In this document: one piece after another, positions 53,210 to 62,090 of the stretch
Layout of the letters: every line of letters starts with the position of its first letter
Position numbering within the stretch: position 1 is the stretch's first letter
NCBI RefSeq assembly: GCF_001747095.1
Contig: NZ_MDGP01000001.1
Location: forward strand, 479,001-543,000
Source of the DNA: Roseivirga sp. 4D4
GTDB lineage: Bacteria; Bacteroidota; Bacteroidia; Cytophagales; Cyclobacteriaceae
Direction of reading: 5' to 3'
DNA length: 64,000 nucleotides
Position numbers and translations under genes: made by a program
Notes under the pieces: model-generated
What the model saw: the letters and a program-made list of their open reading frames with translations, nothing else
The model's database searches: none
What the model was told of the DNA's origin: nothing

Positions 53210-53491
53210 ATGTCACTGAAACCACAGATTTGTGAACACCTCCAAACTTTGGAGGTAAATCCACCTGATAAGTATGTGTGTGACGAATGCACCAAAACTG
53301 GTGACTCTTGGCTGCACCTAAGAAAGTGTCAAACCTGTGGAACTACCCTGTGTTGCGACTCGTCACCTAATCAACATGCTCGAAAGCATGCTGAATCTCA
53401 TGAAGGTCACAGCGTGGTGGTTTCAGCCGAACCTGGAGAAAAATGGTCTTATTGCTTTGAGCATGATAGTTTCAATCCAAAGGCCTATTAA
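53210..53491 (+). CDS. UBP-type zinc-finger protein
   Basis: A 93-residue protein consisting of one UBP-type zinc finger: 'CEHL..YVCDECTKTGDSWLHLRKCQTCGTTLCCDSSPNQHARKHAESHEGHSVVVS' with the expected Cys/His ligands. In eukaryotes this fold binds the ubiquitin C-terminus; in bacteria the partner is unknown. It overlaps the following GNAT gene by one base (TAATG), so the two are co-translated. Confidence 0.9.
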   Translation: MSLKPQICEHLQTLEVNPPDKYVCDECTKTGDSWLHLRKCQTCGTTLCCDSSPNQHARKHAESHEGHSVVVSAEPGEKWSYCFEHDSFNPKAY

Positions 53492-53775
53492 TGTCCATTG
53501 AAAGCAGACTCAAAACGGATGACTTAGGAGGAGAATTCCAGTTGTGGGAAGGTGATGCGATGCTTGCCCACATGATGTTTTCCAGACCTTTTCCTGATCG
53601 GATCATTGTCCAACATACTCAAGTGGATCAATCCCAAAAAGGAAAAGGCTTAGGGAAGCGGCTGTTTGATCAAATGATTGAATATGCCAAATCCAATGAA
53701 CTTTCAGTAGTCCCAAGGTGCAATTTCACGCAAAAGATGTTCGAAAGATATCCTGAGCATAATAGCTTGCTTTGA
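53491..53775 (+). CDS. GNAT-family N-acetyltransferase (short, YidJ-like)
   Basis: A 94-residue protein of the small GNAT group (COG2388-type). The acetyl-CoA loop is visible in 'VDQSQKGKGLGKRLFDQMIEYAKSNELSVVPRCNFTQKMFERYPEH' with QKGKGLGKRL in place of Q/RxxGxG/A. Substrate is unknown. Pairing with the UBP zinc finger is commonly seen in bacteria. Confidence 0.87.
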   Translation: MSIESRLKTDDLGGEFQLWEGDAMLAHMMFSRPFPDRIIVQHTQVDQSQKGKGLGKRLFDQMIEYAKSNELSVVPRCNFTQKMFERYPEHNSLL

Positions 53776-53818
53776 GATCGCCTACTGACTAGAGGTGTTC
53801 AGCGACCTCTCAGGTTAA

Positions 53819-54205
53819 TCAAAGATCATCTGCAAATTGAATACTGATTTGTGAGAATGCCTTATCTCTTATCCATACCAATTTCTGATACTCTTCTCCG
53901 TCAAACATTTCGACTAATGCTTCCTTAGAGGGGAAGTCCATAATCAGCAGGTGGGTAAAGGTTGGGTCTCCCAGATAGGTAGTGTCAATTTTACTTCTCT
54001 TGACTACCTTACCTCCCAATTCTAACAACATAGGCATTACTCCTTCGACATAGGTCTTTAGCGATTCTTGCTGTGTCATATTAGGTGTTGAGGTTACTAT
54101 AAGCGTAGTTTTTGAGTCTTCTTGAATCATCATTGCGTTATCTTTTTGAGTTGAACTAAGTAATAGGCTAAGGCAGGTGCTTAATATGGAAATGCGCTTC
54201 TTCAT
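53819..54205 (-). CDS. DUF1330 protein with export-like N-terminus
   Basis: A 128-residue protein whose C-terminal ~90 residues ('YVEGVMPMLLELGGKVVKRSKI...FTHLLIMDFPSKEALVEMFDGEEYQKLVWIRDKAFSQIS') match the ferredoxin-like DUF1330 fold. An N-terminal hydrophobic stretch (ISILSTCLSLLLSS) is an unusual addition and may be a signal peptide. Its ATG overlaps the TGA of the CMD gene by four bases. Confidence 0.78.
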   Translation of the reverse strand: MKKRISILSTCLSLLLSSTQKDNAMMIQEDSKTTLIVTSTPNMTQQESLKTYVEGVMPMLLELGGKVVKRSKIDTTYLGDPTFTHLLIMDFPSKEALVEMFDGEEYQKLVWIRDKAFSQISIQFADDL

Positions 54206-54663
54206 GACTGGTTTGCCTGAACCTTGTAATTACCAGGAGTGAACTGAAATGATTTCATCAGTCTGGTCCAAGTGTTGATTTGAGTGATAGCCAGCGTCAA
54301 GTAGCATATTTCTTCCTTTGAAAAATGTATGAGCAATGCATCGAATATTTGATCTTTCAATGGCCCTCGCGTTAAACGTGTGAGGCTGTCAGCATAGGCT
54401 AGGACGCTTCGTTCGACAGGAGTATAATAGGGCGTGTCTTCCCATACACAGACGGAAGAAAGTCTCAATTCTGTCTCATTAAGATGCTTCAGTTCTTTAT
54501 GGTGCATATCAACGCAATATGCACAGCCATTTTTTTGAGCTACTCTTAATCTCAAAAGTTCAAGCAGATGAGTGCTTAGGCCATAGTTCTTAATTAGAAG
54601 CTCAATGTCCATGAGCTTATCAAACATTTCTTTGGGGACTTCTTGATAGGATATTCGTTCCAT
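54202..54663 (-). CDS. Carboxymuconolactone decarboxylase/AhpD-like protein
   Basis: A 153-residue all-helical protein. The redox motif is CAYCVDMHHKEL (CxxC followed by H), as in AhpD-like alkylhydroperoxidases. It lies between a Crp/Fnr regulator (73 bases upstream) and the overlapping DUF1330 gene. Peroxide or electrophile detoxification is likely by family, but the substrate is not known. Confidence 0.88.
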   Translation of the reverse strand: MERISYQEVPKEMFDKLMDIELLIKNYGLSTHLLELLRLRVAQKNGCAYCVDMHHKELKHLNETELRLSSVCVWEDTPYYTPVERSVLAYADSLTRLTRGPLKDQIFDALLIHFSKEEICYLTLAITQINTWTRLMKSFQFTPGNYKVQANQS

Positions 54664-54736
54664 AATTTTCGATTTTAATTATGGGATCAAATGTATGTTG
54701 CGCGTAGAGCAACGCTCCTTAAGATATCTTAAGAAA

Positions 54737-55303
54737 TTAACCTTTACGTAACTGGCTTAAATATTCAGGAGTGATGTCTAGGTAAGATGCAATCATATAA
54801 AGTGGAACTCTTTGTGCAAAGTCAGGTATCCATTCCACAAAGTGTTCGTAGCGTATTTTGCTATTCATTTTCATATAGAACCCATATCTCCGTTGAATGG
54901 CAATGACCATGTTTTCCGCTACAATTCTAAAGAACCTTTCCAACTGAGGAATTTGACTTAAAGACTTCTCGAACTCAACTTTATTTATGCTCAGTGTGGT
55001 TGTTTCTTCTACCGCCTGAATGTCGATGTTAGAAGGTTTTTGGAGTGCAAAACTTTCTGTGTTAGTCACCCACCAGTTTTCGATAGCGAACTGTGTGATT
55101 TTCTCGGTTCCTTTTTCATCTATATAGAAGGATCTGACTAGACCTTTCAGAATAAAGTGTTTGTGTCTACAGGTTTCACCTTCTTTCAATAAGAAGTCTT
55201 TCTTCTGATAAGTGTTTTGCTCAAAACAAGCATAAAATGCTTCGAATTCGTCCTCACTAAGTGTGATGTGTCTCTCAAGGTATTTGCGTAGCTGGCTTTT
55301 CAT
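54737..55303 (-). CDS. Crp/Fnr-like cyclic-nucleotide-binding regulator
   Basis: A 188-residue protein of the short Bacteroidota type. The beta-roll is at about 20-110 ('LLKEGETCRHKHFILKGLVRSFYIDEKGTEKITQFAIENWWVTN'), and the C-terminus has a shortened winged helix ('RVPLYMIASYLDITPEYLSQLRKG'). The start at 55303 (MKSQLRKYLE) is preferred over one 27 bases upstream. It probably regulates the CMD/DUF1330 genes that follow. Confidence 0.83.
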   Translation of the reverse strand: MKSQLRKYLERHITLSEDEFEAFYACFEQNTYQKKDFLLKEGETCRHKHFILKGLVRSFYIDEKGTEKITQFAIENWWVTNTESFALQKPSNIDIQAVEETTTLSINKVEFEKSLSQIPQLERFFRIVAENMVIAIQRRYGFYMKMNSKIRYEHFVEWIPDFAQRVPLYMIASYLDITPEYLSQLRKG

Positions 55304-55425
55304 AGGTAGGTGGTAATTTCGGCAAGGCATTTCAAAAGAACCAGATAAATCAGTCGATATACCCTACCAAATCGCTGTGGTAGAGCTTTAGTAACTTTGG
55401 TTACTTTTGAACAAATGAATCGCCC

Positions 55426-55433
55426 TACTTTTG
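55426..55433 (+). promoter_or_regulatory. -7 promoter element of the SulP gene
   Basis: TACTTTTG is a perfect match to the Bacteroidota -7 consensus TAnnTTTG. A TTTG lies 16 bases before it (spacer shorter than the usual 17-23). Transcription would begin about 55440, which excludes the in-frame TTG at 55431 as start and supports the ATG at 55446. Confidence 0.55.
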
Positions 55434-55445
55434 TGTGATCATTTA

Positions 55446-57173
55446 ATGAACCTACAATTGAAGCAGTTTTTTCCAATACTCAGCTGGTTGCCCAACTATA
55501 AGAGGGATTATTTAAGCAATGATCTTTTTGCAGGGTTGACGGTTGGAGTTATGCTAATTCCTCAGGGAATGGCTTATGCTCTAATCGCTGGATTACCTCC
55601 AGTATATGGTCTTTACGCTTCTGTAGTGCCACAGATCATCTATGCCATCTTTGGCACATCTCGACAGTTGTCAGTAGCACCAGTTGCCATGGATTCTCTG
55701 CTTGTCGCAACAGGCGTTTCGGTCCTTGCAACCGAGGGTACTGATGCCTATGTCACTTTTGCCATTATGCTGGCCTTATTTATGGGGATAGCGCAATTCA
55801 GCTTGGGTTTGATCAGAATGGGCTTTATTACCAATCTATTGTCGAAGCCCGTCATCAGTGGTTTTACCTCGGCAGCCGCATTGATCATAGGCCTTAACCA
55901 ATTAAAATATTTGCTAGGGATAGATGTGGCAAGAGGCCACGAAATTCATAAAGTCTTGGCAAGTGCCTTTGAAAAGATAGGAGAGGTGCATTGGCTAACC
56001 TTAATCATTGGCTTGGCAGGAATCGCATTCATCAAGCTTTCCAAAAGACTCAGCTCTAAACTACCCGGAGCCCTTATAGCGGTGGTGGTAGGGATATTGG
56101 TGGTCTTTGCATTAGGTTTGGACGAAAAAGGAGTGAGCGTAGTACGCGATATTCCTCAAGGTTTACCTGCTTTCATAATACCTAATGTATCCTGGGAACT
56201 GGTAGAGAAGCTCTTGCCATTGTCACTGACTATTGCTGTGGTGGCTTATATGGAGGCTTTCTCTGTGGCAAAAGCTATTGAATCGAAAAGAAGAAATTAT
56301 AAGGTGATGCCTAATCAGGAGTTGATCGCTTTGGGTGCTGCAAATATTGTAGGCTCTCTGTTTCAGAGTTACCCGGTTACCGGAGGCTTTTCACGATCTG
56401 CTGTCAATGAGCAGGCCGGTGCACAAACTCCGTTGGCTTCAATCATCAGTGCTGTTTTGGTCGCGTTAACGCTATTATTCTTAACGCCACTTTTCTACCA
56501 TCTTCCACATGCTATACTCGCAGCTATCATAATGGTGGCGGTCTCAGGTTTGATTGATACCAAATACGTGCTCACGCTTTGGAAAACGAATAAAGTGGAG
56601 TTGGGACTTCTGCTGGCTACCGCTCTGGTCACTTTGACTTTCGGCATGGTACCGGGTATTGTTTCAGGGATTATACTTTCGGTACTGATACTGCTTTTTA
56701 AGGCAGCGAACCCGCATATGGCTTTGTTAGGTCGAGTTAATGGCTTTTCAGAATATCGAAACCTCAAGCGCTTTGATGATCTGGAAACCTGGGATGAACT
56801 AATGATTGTGAGGGTAGATGTTCCTTTCGTGTTTGTGAATATTCAAACCATCAAAGAGAGAATCATCAATGAGGCGCTGAAAAGAGATGAGAAATTGAAA
56901 TTTGTGATTTTAGATGCCGCTTCCGTGGTGCACATGGATGCTACTGGAATTATTGGTGTCAGAGATCTGATAGAATCCTTGAAGGAAAAGGAGATTACAC
57001 TTTTATTTGCAGAGGTAATTGGACCCGTTAGGGATGCCCTTTACAAGAATGACTTGGTGAATATCAAATCTGGAGAAACCTTCTTTCTAACGACAGACGA
57101 TGCAGTGAAATATTGCTTGTCTGAAGAAGTGGAGGCGTCTCGCACCAAACTAGCCTTGCAAACCAATGCCTAG
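55446..57173 (+). CDS. SulP-family anion permease with STAS domain
   Basis: A 575-residue transporter. The SulP signature is in 'GLTVGVMLIPQGMAYALIAGLPPVYGLYASVVPQIIYAIFGTSRQLSVAPVA', with about 12-14 membrane segments, and a cytosolic STAS domain (about 440-560, 'FVILDAASVVHMDATGIIGVRDLIESLK'). Family members carry sulfate, bicarbonate or related anions. It is the first gene of the sulfur cluster that continues through the MBL-rhodanese and YeeE/YedE genes, which makes sulfate or a related sulfur anion likely. Confidence 0.9.
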   Translation: MNLQLKQFFPILSWLPNYKRDYLSNDLFAGLTVGVMLIPQGMAYALIAGLPPVYGLYASVVPQIIYAIFGTSRQLSVAPVAMDSLLVATGVSVLATEGTDAYVTFAIMLALFMGIAQFSLGLIRMGFITNLLSKPVISGFTSAAALIIGLNQLKYLLGIDVARGHEIHKVLASAFEKIGEVHWLTLIIGLAGIAFIKLSKRLSSKLPGALIAVVVGILVVFALGLDEKGVSVVRDIPQGLPAFIIPNVSWELVEKLLPLSLTIAVVAYMEAFSVAKAIESKRRNYKVMPNQELIALGAANIVGSLFQSYPVTGGFSRSAVNEQAGAQTPLASIISAVLVALTLLFLTPLFYHLPHAILAAIIMVAVSGLIDTKYVLTLWKTNKVELGLLLATALVTLTFGMVPGIVSGIILSVLILLFKAANPHMALLGRVNGFSEYRNLKRFDDLETWDELMIVRVDVPFVFVNIQTIKERIINEALKRDEKLKFVILDAASVVHMDATGIIGVRDLIESLKEKEITLLFAEVIGPVRDALYKNDLVNIKSGETFFLTTDDAVKYCLSEEVEASRTKLALQTNA

Positions 57174-57262
57174 TGTAACAAGAGTTACAGTCTTTGATTG
57201 ATCAAGGAACGTAATTTGAAATATGAACGTCTTAGGACTGTAGAGAAAGAAAAAAGAGAACG

Positions 57263-58672
57263 ATGAATATAGAACAGATTTATACAGGTTGCCTGGCACA
57301 AGGCGCTTACTACATAGAAAGCAAAGGTGAAGTAGCGATTATAGATCCACTTCGTGAAACACACCCTTATTTGGCCAAGGCTGAAAAAGATAATGCCTCG
57401 ATAAAGTATATTTTCGAGACCCACTTCCATGCCGATTTCGTTTCGGGTCATCTAGACCTAGCCAAGAAAACGGGTGCCACAATTGTTTATGGACCTGGAG
57501 CCAAAACCAGTTATGATATTCATGAAGCGCATGACGATGAAGTTTTTGAATTGGGTGATATAAAGATTAAAGTACTTCACACCCCAGGTCATACCCCAGA
57601 AAGCTCTACTTTCTTGCTGATCGATGAGCAGGGTATGGAGCATGCTATTTTCAGTGGAGATACCTTGTTTATTGGCGATGTCGGCCGACCTGATTTAGCG
57701 GTTAAATCTGATCTGAGTCAAGAAGATTTGGCTGGGATGCTTTTTGAGAGCCTGCGAAATAAGATCATGACGCTTCCAGATGATGTTATCGTTTATCCTG
57801 CACATGGTGCTGGTTCAGCATGTGGTAAGAACATGAGCAAGGAAACGACCGATCTTTTGGGTAATCAGAAGAAGGTTAATTATGCGCTCAGGGCAGATAT
57901 GACCAAGGAAGAATTTATCAAGGAAGTTACTGAGGGCATCTTGCCTCCGCCTCAGTATTTTGCTAAGAATGCCATGCTCAATAAGACAGGGGTTGATAGC
58001 TTGGATGATGTGATGGCTAAAGGCAATGTAGCCCTTGATGTCGAAACTTTTGAAGCCATGGCCAACCATGAAGGTGCGCTTGTACTGGATACACGTCATC
58101 AATCAGATTTCGTAAAAGGATTCATTCCTAATTCAATCTTCATTGGTGTTGACGGAAGTTTTGCCCCTTGGGTAGGTGCCTTGATTGCTGACTTGCAACA
58201 GCCGATCGTTTTGCTTGCAGACGAAGGTAGAGAAGAAGAAGTCATTACAAGGCTTTCACGAGTAGGCTATGACAATACGCTCGGTTATCTCCAAGGAGGT
58301 ATTGAAGCCTGGAAAGCTGCGGGTAAGGAAATTGATACCATTGTATCGGTAGGTGCTGACACCTTAAAAGAGAAGTTAGCAACAGAGCAAATCAATGTAC
58401 TGGATGTGAGAAAGCCGGGAGAATATCAGGCAGAGCATATTGAAAAGGCTAAGAATACACCGCTAGACTTTATTAATGATGAGATGCATCGTATCGATAA
58501 GGACAAGGAGTACTACGTACACTGTGCAGGTGGTTATCGATCAGTGATATTTGCTTCTATTCTGAAATCACGTGGTTATGACAAAGTGATTGATGTAGCG
58601 GGCGGCTTTGGTGCTATTGTCAAAGAAGGAATTCCGGTAACAGATTTTGTCTGTCCAAGCACACTCGATTAG
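57263..58672 (+). CDS. MBL-fold hydrolase with two rhodanese domains (persulfide dioxygenase-like)
   Basis: A 469-residue protein. The N-terminal metallo-beta-lactamase domain has THFHADFVSGH (H54, H56, D58, H63 region), 'HTPGHTPESS' and 'FSGDTLFIGDVGRPDL', matching the ETHE1-type persulfide dioxygenases. Two rhodanese domains follow: the first (about 270-350) has no catalytic cysteine (the loop reads LLADEGREEE), the second (about 365-455) has VHCAGGYRS with C421. Together they could oxidise persulfide sulfur to sulfite and transfer sulfane sulfur. It is encoded 16 bases before the YeeE/YedE pair. Confidence 0.92.
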   Translation: MNIEQIYTGCLAQGAYYIESKGEVAIIDPLRETHPYLAKAEKDNASIKYIFETHFHADFVSGHLDLAKKTGATIVYGPGAKTSYDIHEAHDDEVFELGDIKIKVLHTPGHTPESSTFLLIDEQGMEHAIFSGDTLFIGDVGRPDLAVKSDLSQEDLAGMLFESLRNKIMTLPDDVIVYPAHGAGSACGKNMSKETTDLLGNQKKVNYALRADMTKEEFIKEVTEGILPPPQYFAKNAMLNKTGVDSLDDVMAKGNVALDVETFEAMANHEGALVLDTRHQSDFVKGFIPNSIFIGVDGSFAPWVGALIADLQQPIVLLADEGREEEVITRLSRVGYDNTLGYLQGGIEAWKAAGKEIDTIVSVGADTLKEKLATEQINVLDVRKPGEYQAEHIEKAKNTPLDFINDEMHRIDKDKEYYVHCAGGYRSVIFASILKSRGYDKVIDVAGGFGAIVKEGIPVTDFVCPSTLD

Positions 58673-58688
58673 TATTTAAAATCAAGAC

Positions 58689-59255
58689 ATGTTAGAATTT
58701 ATAAGTCAGCCCTGGCCATGGTATGTGGCAGGGCCAGTCATTGCCTTTGTCATGTTCGGACTGATCTATTTCGGAAACAGTTTCGGTATGTCAGCCAACT
58801 TCAGGAATATATGCTCCATTATGGGCGCAGGAAAATCCTGTGATTTCTTCGACTTCGATTGGAGAAAGCAGATGTGGAACATCGTATTCGTAGTCGGTAC
58901 TATACTGGGAGGGGTCATTGCCAGTCAATTTCTGATGAACAATGAAGTTGTGGCTATCAGTGATGCTACAGTTCAAGAACTGACCTCGCTTGGTGTTGAG
59001 AATCCAGGGCAAGGCATGATGCCAGAGTCAATCTTCAATTTTGAATCATTACTAACAGCAAAAGGCTTGATTATGATTGTTCTAGGTGGCTTTTTAGTGG
59101 GTTTCGGAACCCGTTATGCAGGTGGTTGTACCTCGGGTCATGCCATTAGTGGTTTGAGTGATCTGCAGCCTGCTTCGCTCTTGGCAGTGATCGGTTTCTT
59201 TGCTGGTGGTCTTTTAATGACCTGGTTAATTCTTCCTTCAATTCTAACCCTTTAA
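58689..59255 (+). CDS. YeeE/YedE-family sulfur-transport protein, N-terminal half
   Basis: A 188-residue membrane protein with four or five helices. The conserved cysteine motif is in 'FGTRYAGGCTSGHAISGLSDLQPASLLAVIGFF', and another conserved stretch is 'FGLIYFGNSFGMSANFRNICSI'. The YeeE/YedE (DUF395) family transports thiosulfate in other bacteria. It is followed 7 bases later by a second half-size protein, together corresponding to one full-length transporter. Confidence 0.9.
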   Translation: MLEFISQPWPWYVAGPVIAFVMFGLIYFGNSFGMSANFRNICSIMGAGKSCDFFDFDWRKQMWNIVFVVGTILGGVIASQFLMNNEVVAISDATVQELTSLGVENPGQGMMPESIFNFESLLTAKGLIMIVLGGFLVGFGTRYAGGCTSGHAISGLSDLQPASLLAVIGFFAGGLLMTWLILPSILTL

Positions 59256-59262
59256 GACTGTT

Positions 59263-59676
59263 ATGAGGTATTTCAAGTATTTAATTCTAGGAACAGTCTT
59301 TGGCATAGTCCTGACGAAAGCTGAGCTAATTTCGTGGTTCAGAATTTTTGAGATGTTCAAATTCCAATCCTTCCATATGTATGGGGTAATTGGTTCGGCT
59401 GTGGTACTGGGAGTAATCATTACCCAGTATATTAAAAGAACAAACATGAAGGCAATGTCTGGTGACCCAATTGTTATTTCACCAAAGAAGTTCTCTTATG
59501 CCAGGTACTTAATTGGGGGAACAATTTTCGGTTTAGGCTGGGCGCTTACAGGAGCCTGTCCGGGACCTTTGTTCGTTCAAGTGGGCAATGGATACTTGGT
59601 GATGTTGGTGGCTATTGCTTCCGGATTGCTAGGTACTTATGTCTATGGCTTGTTTAGGAACAAATTACCTCATTAA
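59263..59676 (+). CDS. YeeE/YedE-family (DUF6691-like) sulfur-transport protein, C-terminal half
   Basis: A 137-residue membrane protein with about four helices and the conserved 'GGTIFGLGWALTGACPGPLFVQVGNG' motif, whose cysteine is thought to relay sulfur in the family. It pairs with the preceding half. Its stop is 20 bases before the likely start of the outer-membrane protein gene. Confidence 0.9.
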   Translation: MRYFKYLILGTVFGIVLTKAELISWFRIFEMFKFQSFHMYGVIGSAVVLGVIITQYIKRTNMKAMSGDPIVISPKKFSYARYLIGGTIFGLGWALTGACPGPLFVQVGNGYLVMLVAIASGLLGTYVYGLFRNKLPH

Positions 59677-59695
59677 TTGGGGTAAATTTTTTGAT

Positions 59696-61021
59696 TTGAA
59701 ACTTACCCTTCTTTTCCTGATTACATTCTTGGTTGTTTCATCCGCTCTGGCCCAAGATCAGAGTGATTTTGATGGCACCTTTACGACACGCTACATGCGT
59801 ACGGCCAACAAAGGCAGTTTGGCCGATTTTTCTGGCGCAGTGTCTTACGGCTTTTTGAAATATGAAAAGGGGCTTAATGATTGGCTTACCTTTGGTGGGC
59901 AGGTTAACGGACTGATACATTACGGCTTGGATAACATAACCAAACGAGATGCACAAACAGGTTCTGGCCCGATCTTCGAAGCTAATCTTTGGCACCCGAA
60001 CTACCTTGACGGAAGGGTAGAAGGAACATTGAGTCAGCTCTATGCTGACCTTAACTTTGGGAACCATAGGATAACAATTGGAAGGTTTTTGCAACAAACA
60101 CCAATCGTCAACCCTGAACCATGGCCTTTTCCGAATGCAATGCAAGGCTTGTGGTATAAGTATGACAATGAGCGGTTCAAATTTCAGTTCGGTTATATTG
60201 ATCGAATAGCACCGAGGTTCACTGGCCGCTTTGATAATATTGGGGGAACCATCGGTTTGGCTGCTACTGGAGTCAATACGGGAGGCTCACCGAGTAGGTA
60301 TCCTGGTAATGTCAATTCAGATTACCTGTTAATTTCAAATCTTAACTTCAAACTGAACAATCAAATTGAGATAGATATTTGGAATTACTATGCCGATAAT
60401 GTTTTCAATACCTTTTTGATAGAGCCTACACTGAAACTCCAAAACGCTTTGACTTTAAAGGGAATGTTTATGTTACAAACCAGAGTCGGAGATGGAGGCA
60501 ACGTGAATCCTATTTTGGCCTATGTCAGAGGCGGAACAAATGGGGTATACTTGGGCCTAAGGGCCGAAAAGAAGTATGATAACCACTCCTTTCAATTCAA
60601 TGTCTCAGTGATCGGTCTTGATGGTAGACTGCAATTGCCGAGAGAATGGGGCTTGGAACCTTTTTACACCTTTCAGCGCAGAACAAGAGTAGAGGGCTTG
60701 AGTAACGTCACCGCATTGATGGCCAAGTGGACACGGAATTGGAGCAATGAAAAACGAGACCTTCGTTTTTTCACCAGCTTGGGCGGGCACATTACGCCAG
60801 CACCAGAGGAATTCAATAAGAATAAGTTGGGTTTGCCACCACATATGCATTTAGATGCCTCAATAAAATATTCACCTAAGGCCGGTTCGTTCAAGGGACT
60901 TTCGGCTGAGTTGTATCTGGCCAAAAGGTTTTCGGTTGGTAACGAGATTGTTTTTGAAAATTATAGAATCAATCGTATCGATTTCTTCCACAGTGATCTA
61001 ATCTTGGCCTATACCTTCTAG
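59696..61021 (+). CDS. Outer-membrane porin-like beta-barrel of the sulfur cluster
   Basis: A ~442-residue exported protein. Translation from the TTG at 59696 gives a clean signal peptide (KLTLLFLITFLVVSSALAQ); an ATG at 59639 in the same frame would overlap the previous gene and add 19 unsuitable residues, so the TTG start is preferred. Alternating strands through the sequence ('NSDYLLISNLNFKLNNQIEIDIWNYYADNVFN') and the ending 'FFHSDLILAYTF' with terminal Phe indicate a barrel. It may admit sulfur anions to the periplasm; this rests on location between the YeeE/YedE and TsdA-like genes. Confidence 0.72.
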   Translation: MKLTLLFLITFLVVSSALAQDQSDFDGTFTTRYMRTANKGSLADFSGAVSYGFLKYEKGLNDWLTFGGQVNGLIHYGLDNITKRDAQTGSGPIFEANLWHPNYLDGRVEGTLSQLYADLNFGNHRITIGRFLQQTPIVNPEPWPFPNAMQGLWYKYDNERFKFQFGYIDRIAPRFTGRFDNIGGTIGLAATGVNTGGSPSRYPGNVNSDYLLISNLNFKLNNQIEIDIWNYYADNVFNTFLIEPTLKLQNALTLKGMFMLQTRVGDGGNVNPILAYVRGGTNGVYLGLRAEKKYDNHSFQFNVSVIGLDGRLQLPREWGLEPFYTFQRRTRVEGLSNVTALMAKWTRNWSNEKRDLRFFTSLGGHITPAPEEFNKNKLGLPPHMHLDASIKYSPKAGSFKGLSAELYLAKRFSVGNEIVFENYRINRIDFFHSDLILAYTF

Positions 61022-61039
61022 AAACCCGTATACGAATCT

Positions 61040-62065
61040 ATGGATTTAGGAAAACTGATACAGACAGCTACTCAAGCCATCTATGCTGTTTTTGTATTGG
61101 TTATTGTTTCCTTCCTTTTTTTGATCGTACTGTGGACAAATCCGGAATGGGTTTATACGCCACAAACCTCTCCAGAAAACTGGCAACCACGCAATGCACA
61201 GATCGATCTAGGCACCAGTCCGCGAGAGAACTTGGTAAGGCTCGGTTATGAAATCATTACTGAAACCAGTAAACATATTGGTCCTTTAGCTCCGGAAATT
61301 AAGAACCGCTTGGCAGGCAACAACCTGAGTTGTCAAAGCTGTCACTTAGATGCTGGTAGAAAATCTGGTTCGGCATCATTTGTTGGAGTTGCCAATCGCT
61401 TTCCCCAGTTCAGAGGTCGAGAAAATAAGATGGGCTCGTTGATCGAGCGTGTCAATGGCTGCATGGAACGCAGTATGGATGGTGAAGTGCTGCCGGAAGG
61501 TGGGCTCAAGATGCAGGCAATCATCGCTTATATGGAATGGCTGAGTGAAGATGTGCCGGCTGAAAGGGAGGCAGAATTCAAAGGCTTCGCTAAAGTCGAG
61601 CTGCCCGATGAAGCCGCTGATCCGGTTCGAGGTAAGGAGGTTTACATACAACATTGCCAATCCTGTCATATGGAAGATGGTCAGGGACAAAGACCTTCGG
61701 ACACAGAGAAATATCTTTACCCGCCTTTGTGGGGGACAGACACCTATAATCATGGAGCGGGAATGCACAGAGTAATTACCGCAGCAGAGTTTATCAAAGG
61801 TAATATGCCTTACCTTCAAGCCACGCTGGAAAAACCAGTACTCACGGATGAAGAGGCCTACCATGTGGCTGCCTATATCAATAGCTTTGAAAGGCCCCAG
61901 AAGTCAAATCCAGAAGTGGACTTTCCAGACAAAAAGCTCAAGCCTGTATCAACACCTTATGGTCCCTGGGAAGATCAATTCTCTTCTTTGCAGCATAAGT
62001 ATGGTCCTTTTCAACCTATTATGGAGTTCTATGAGAAGGAGTATGGGATTAAGAAAACTAAGTAA
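61040..62065 (+). CDS. TsdA-like diheme cytochrome c (thiosulfate dehydrogenase family)
   Basis: A 341-residue cytochrome with an N-terminal membrane anchor (about 12-32) and two heme c sites, C98xxC101H102 (LSCQSCHLDAG) and C206xxC209H210 (HCQSCHMEDG). Between them 'FPQFRGRENKMGSLIERVNGCMERSM' is characteristic of TsdA-type thiosulfate dehydrogenases, where a cysteine in this region serves as an axial heme ligand; C141 is the candidate here (not verified). The expected reaction joins two thiosulfates to tetrathionate. Last gene of the sulfur cluster. Confidence 0.85.
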   Translation: MDLGKLIQTATQAIYAVFVLVIVSFLFLIVLWTNPEWVYTPQTSPENWQPRNAQIDLGTSPRENLVRLGYEIITETSKHIGPLAPEIKNRLAGNNLSCQSCHLDAGRKSGSASFVGVANRFPQFRGRENKMGSLIERVNGCMERSMDGEVLPEGGLKMQAIIAYMEWLSEDVPAEREAEFKGFAKVELPDEAADPVRGKEVYIQHCQSCHMEDGQGQRPSDTEKYLYPPLWGTDTYNHGAGMHRVITAAEFIKGNMPYLQATLEKPVLTDEEAYHVAAYINSFERPQKSNPEVDFPDKKLKPVSTPYGPWEDQFSSLQHKYGPFQPIMEFYEKEYGIKKTK

Positions 62066-62090
62066 CTGGACCGATAACCTTTCGTTTCTT

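Noticed and set aside
61376..61864. 162-codon minus-strand ORF opposite the diheme cytochrome
   Set aside because: Antisense to two heme-binding motifs of a clear cytochrome; composition and lack of homology pattern point to chance.
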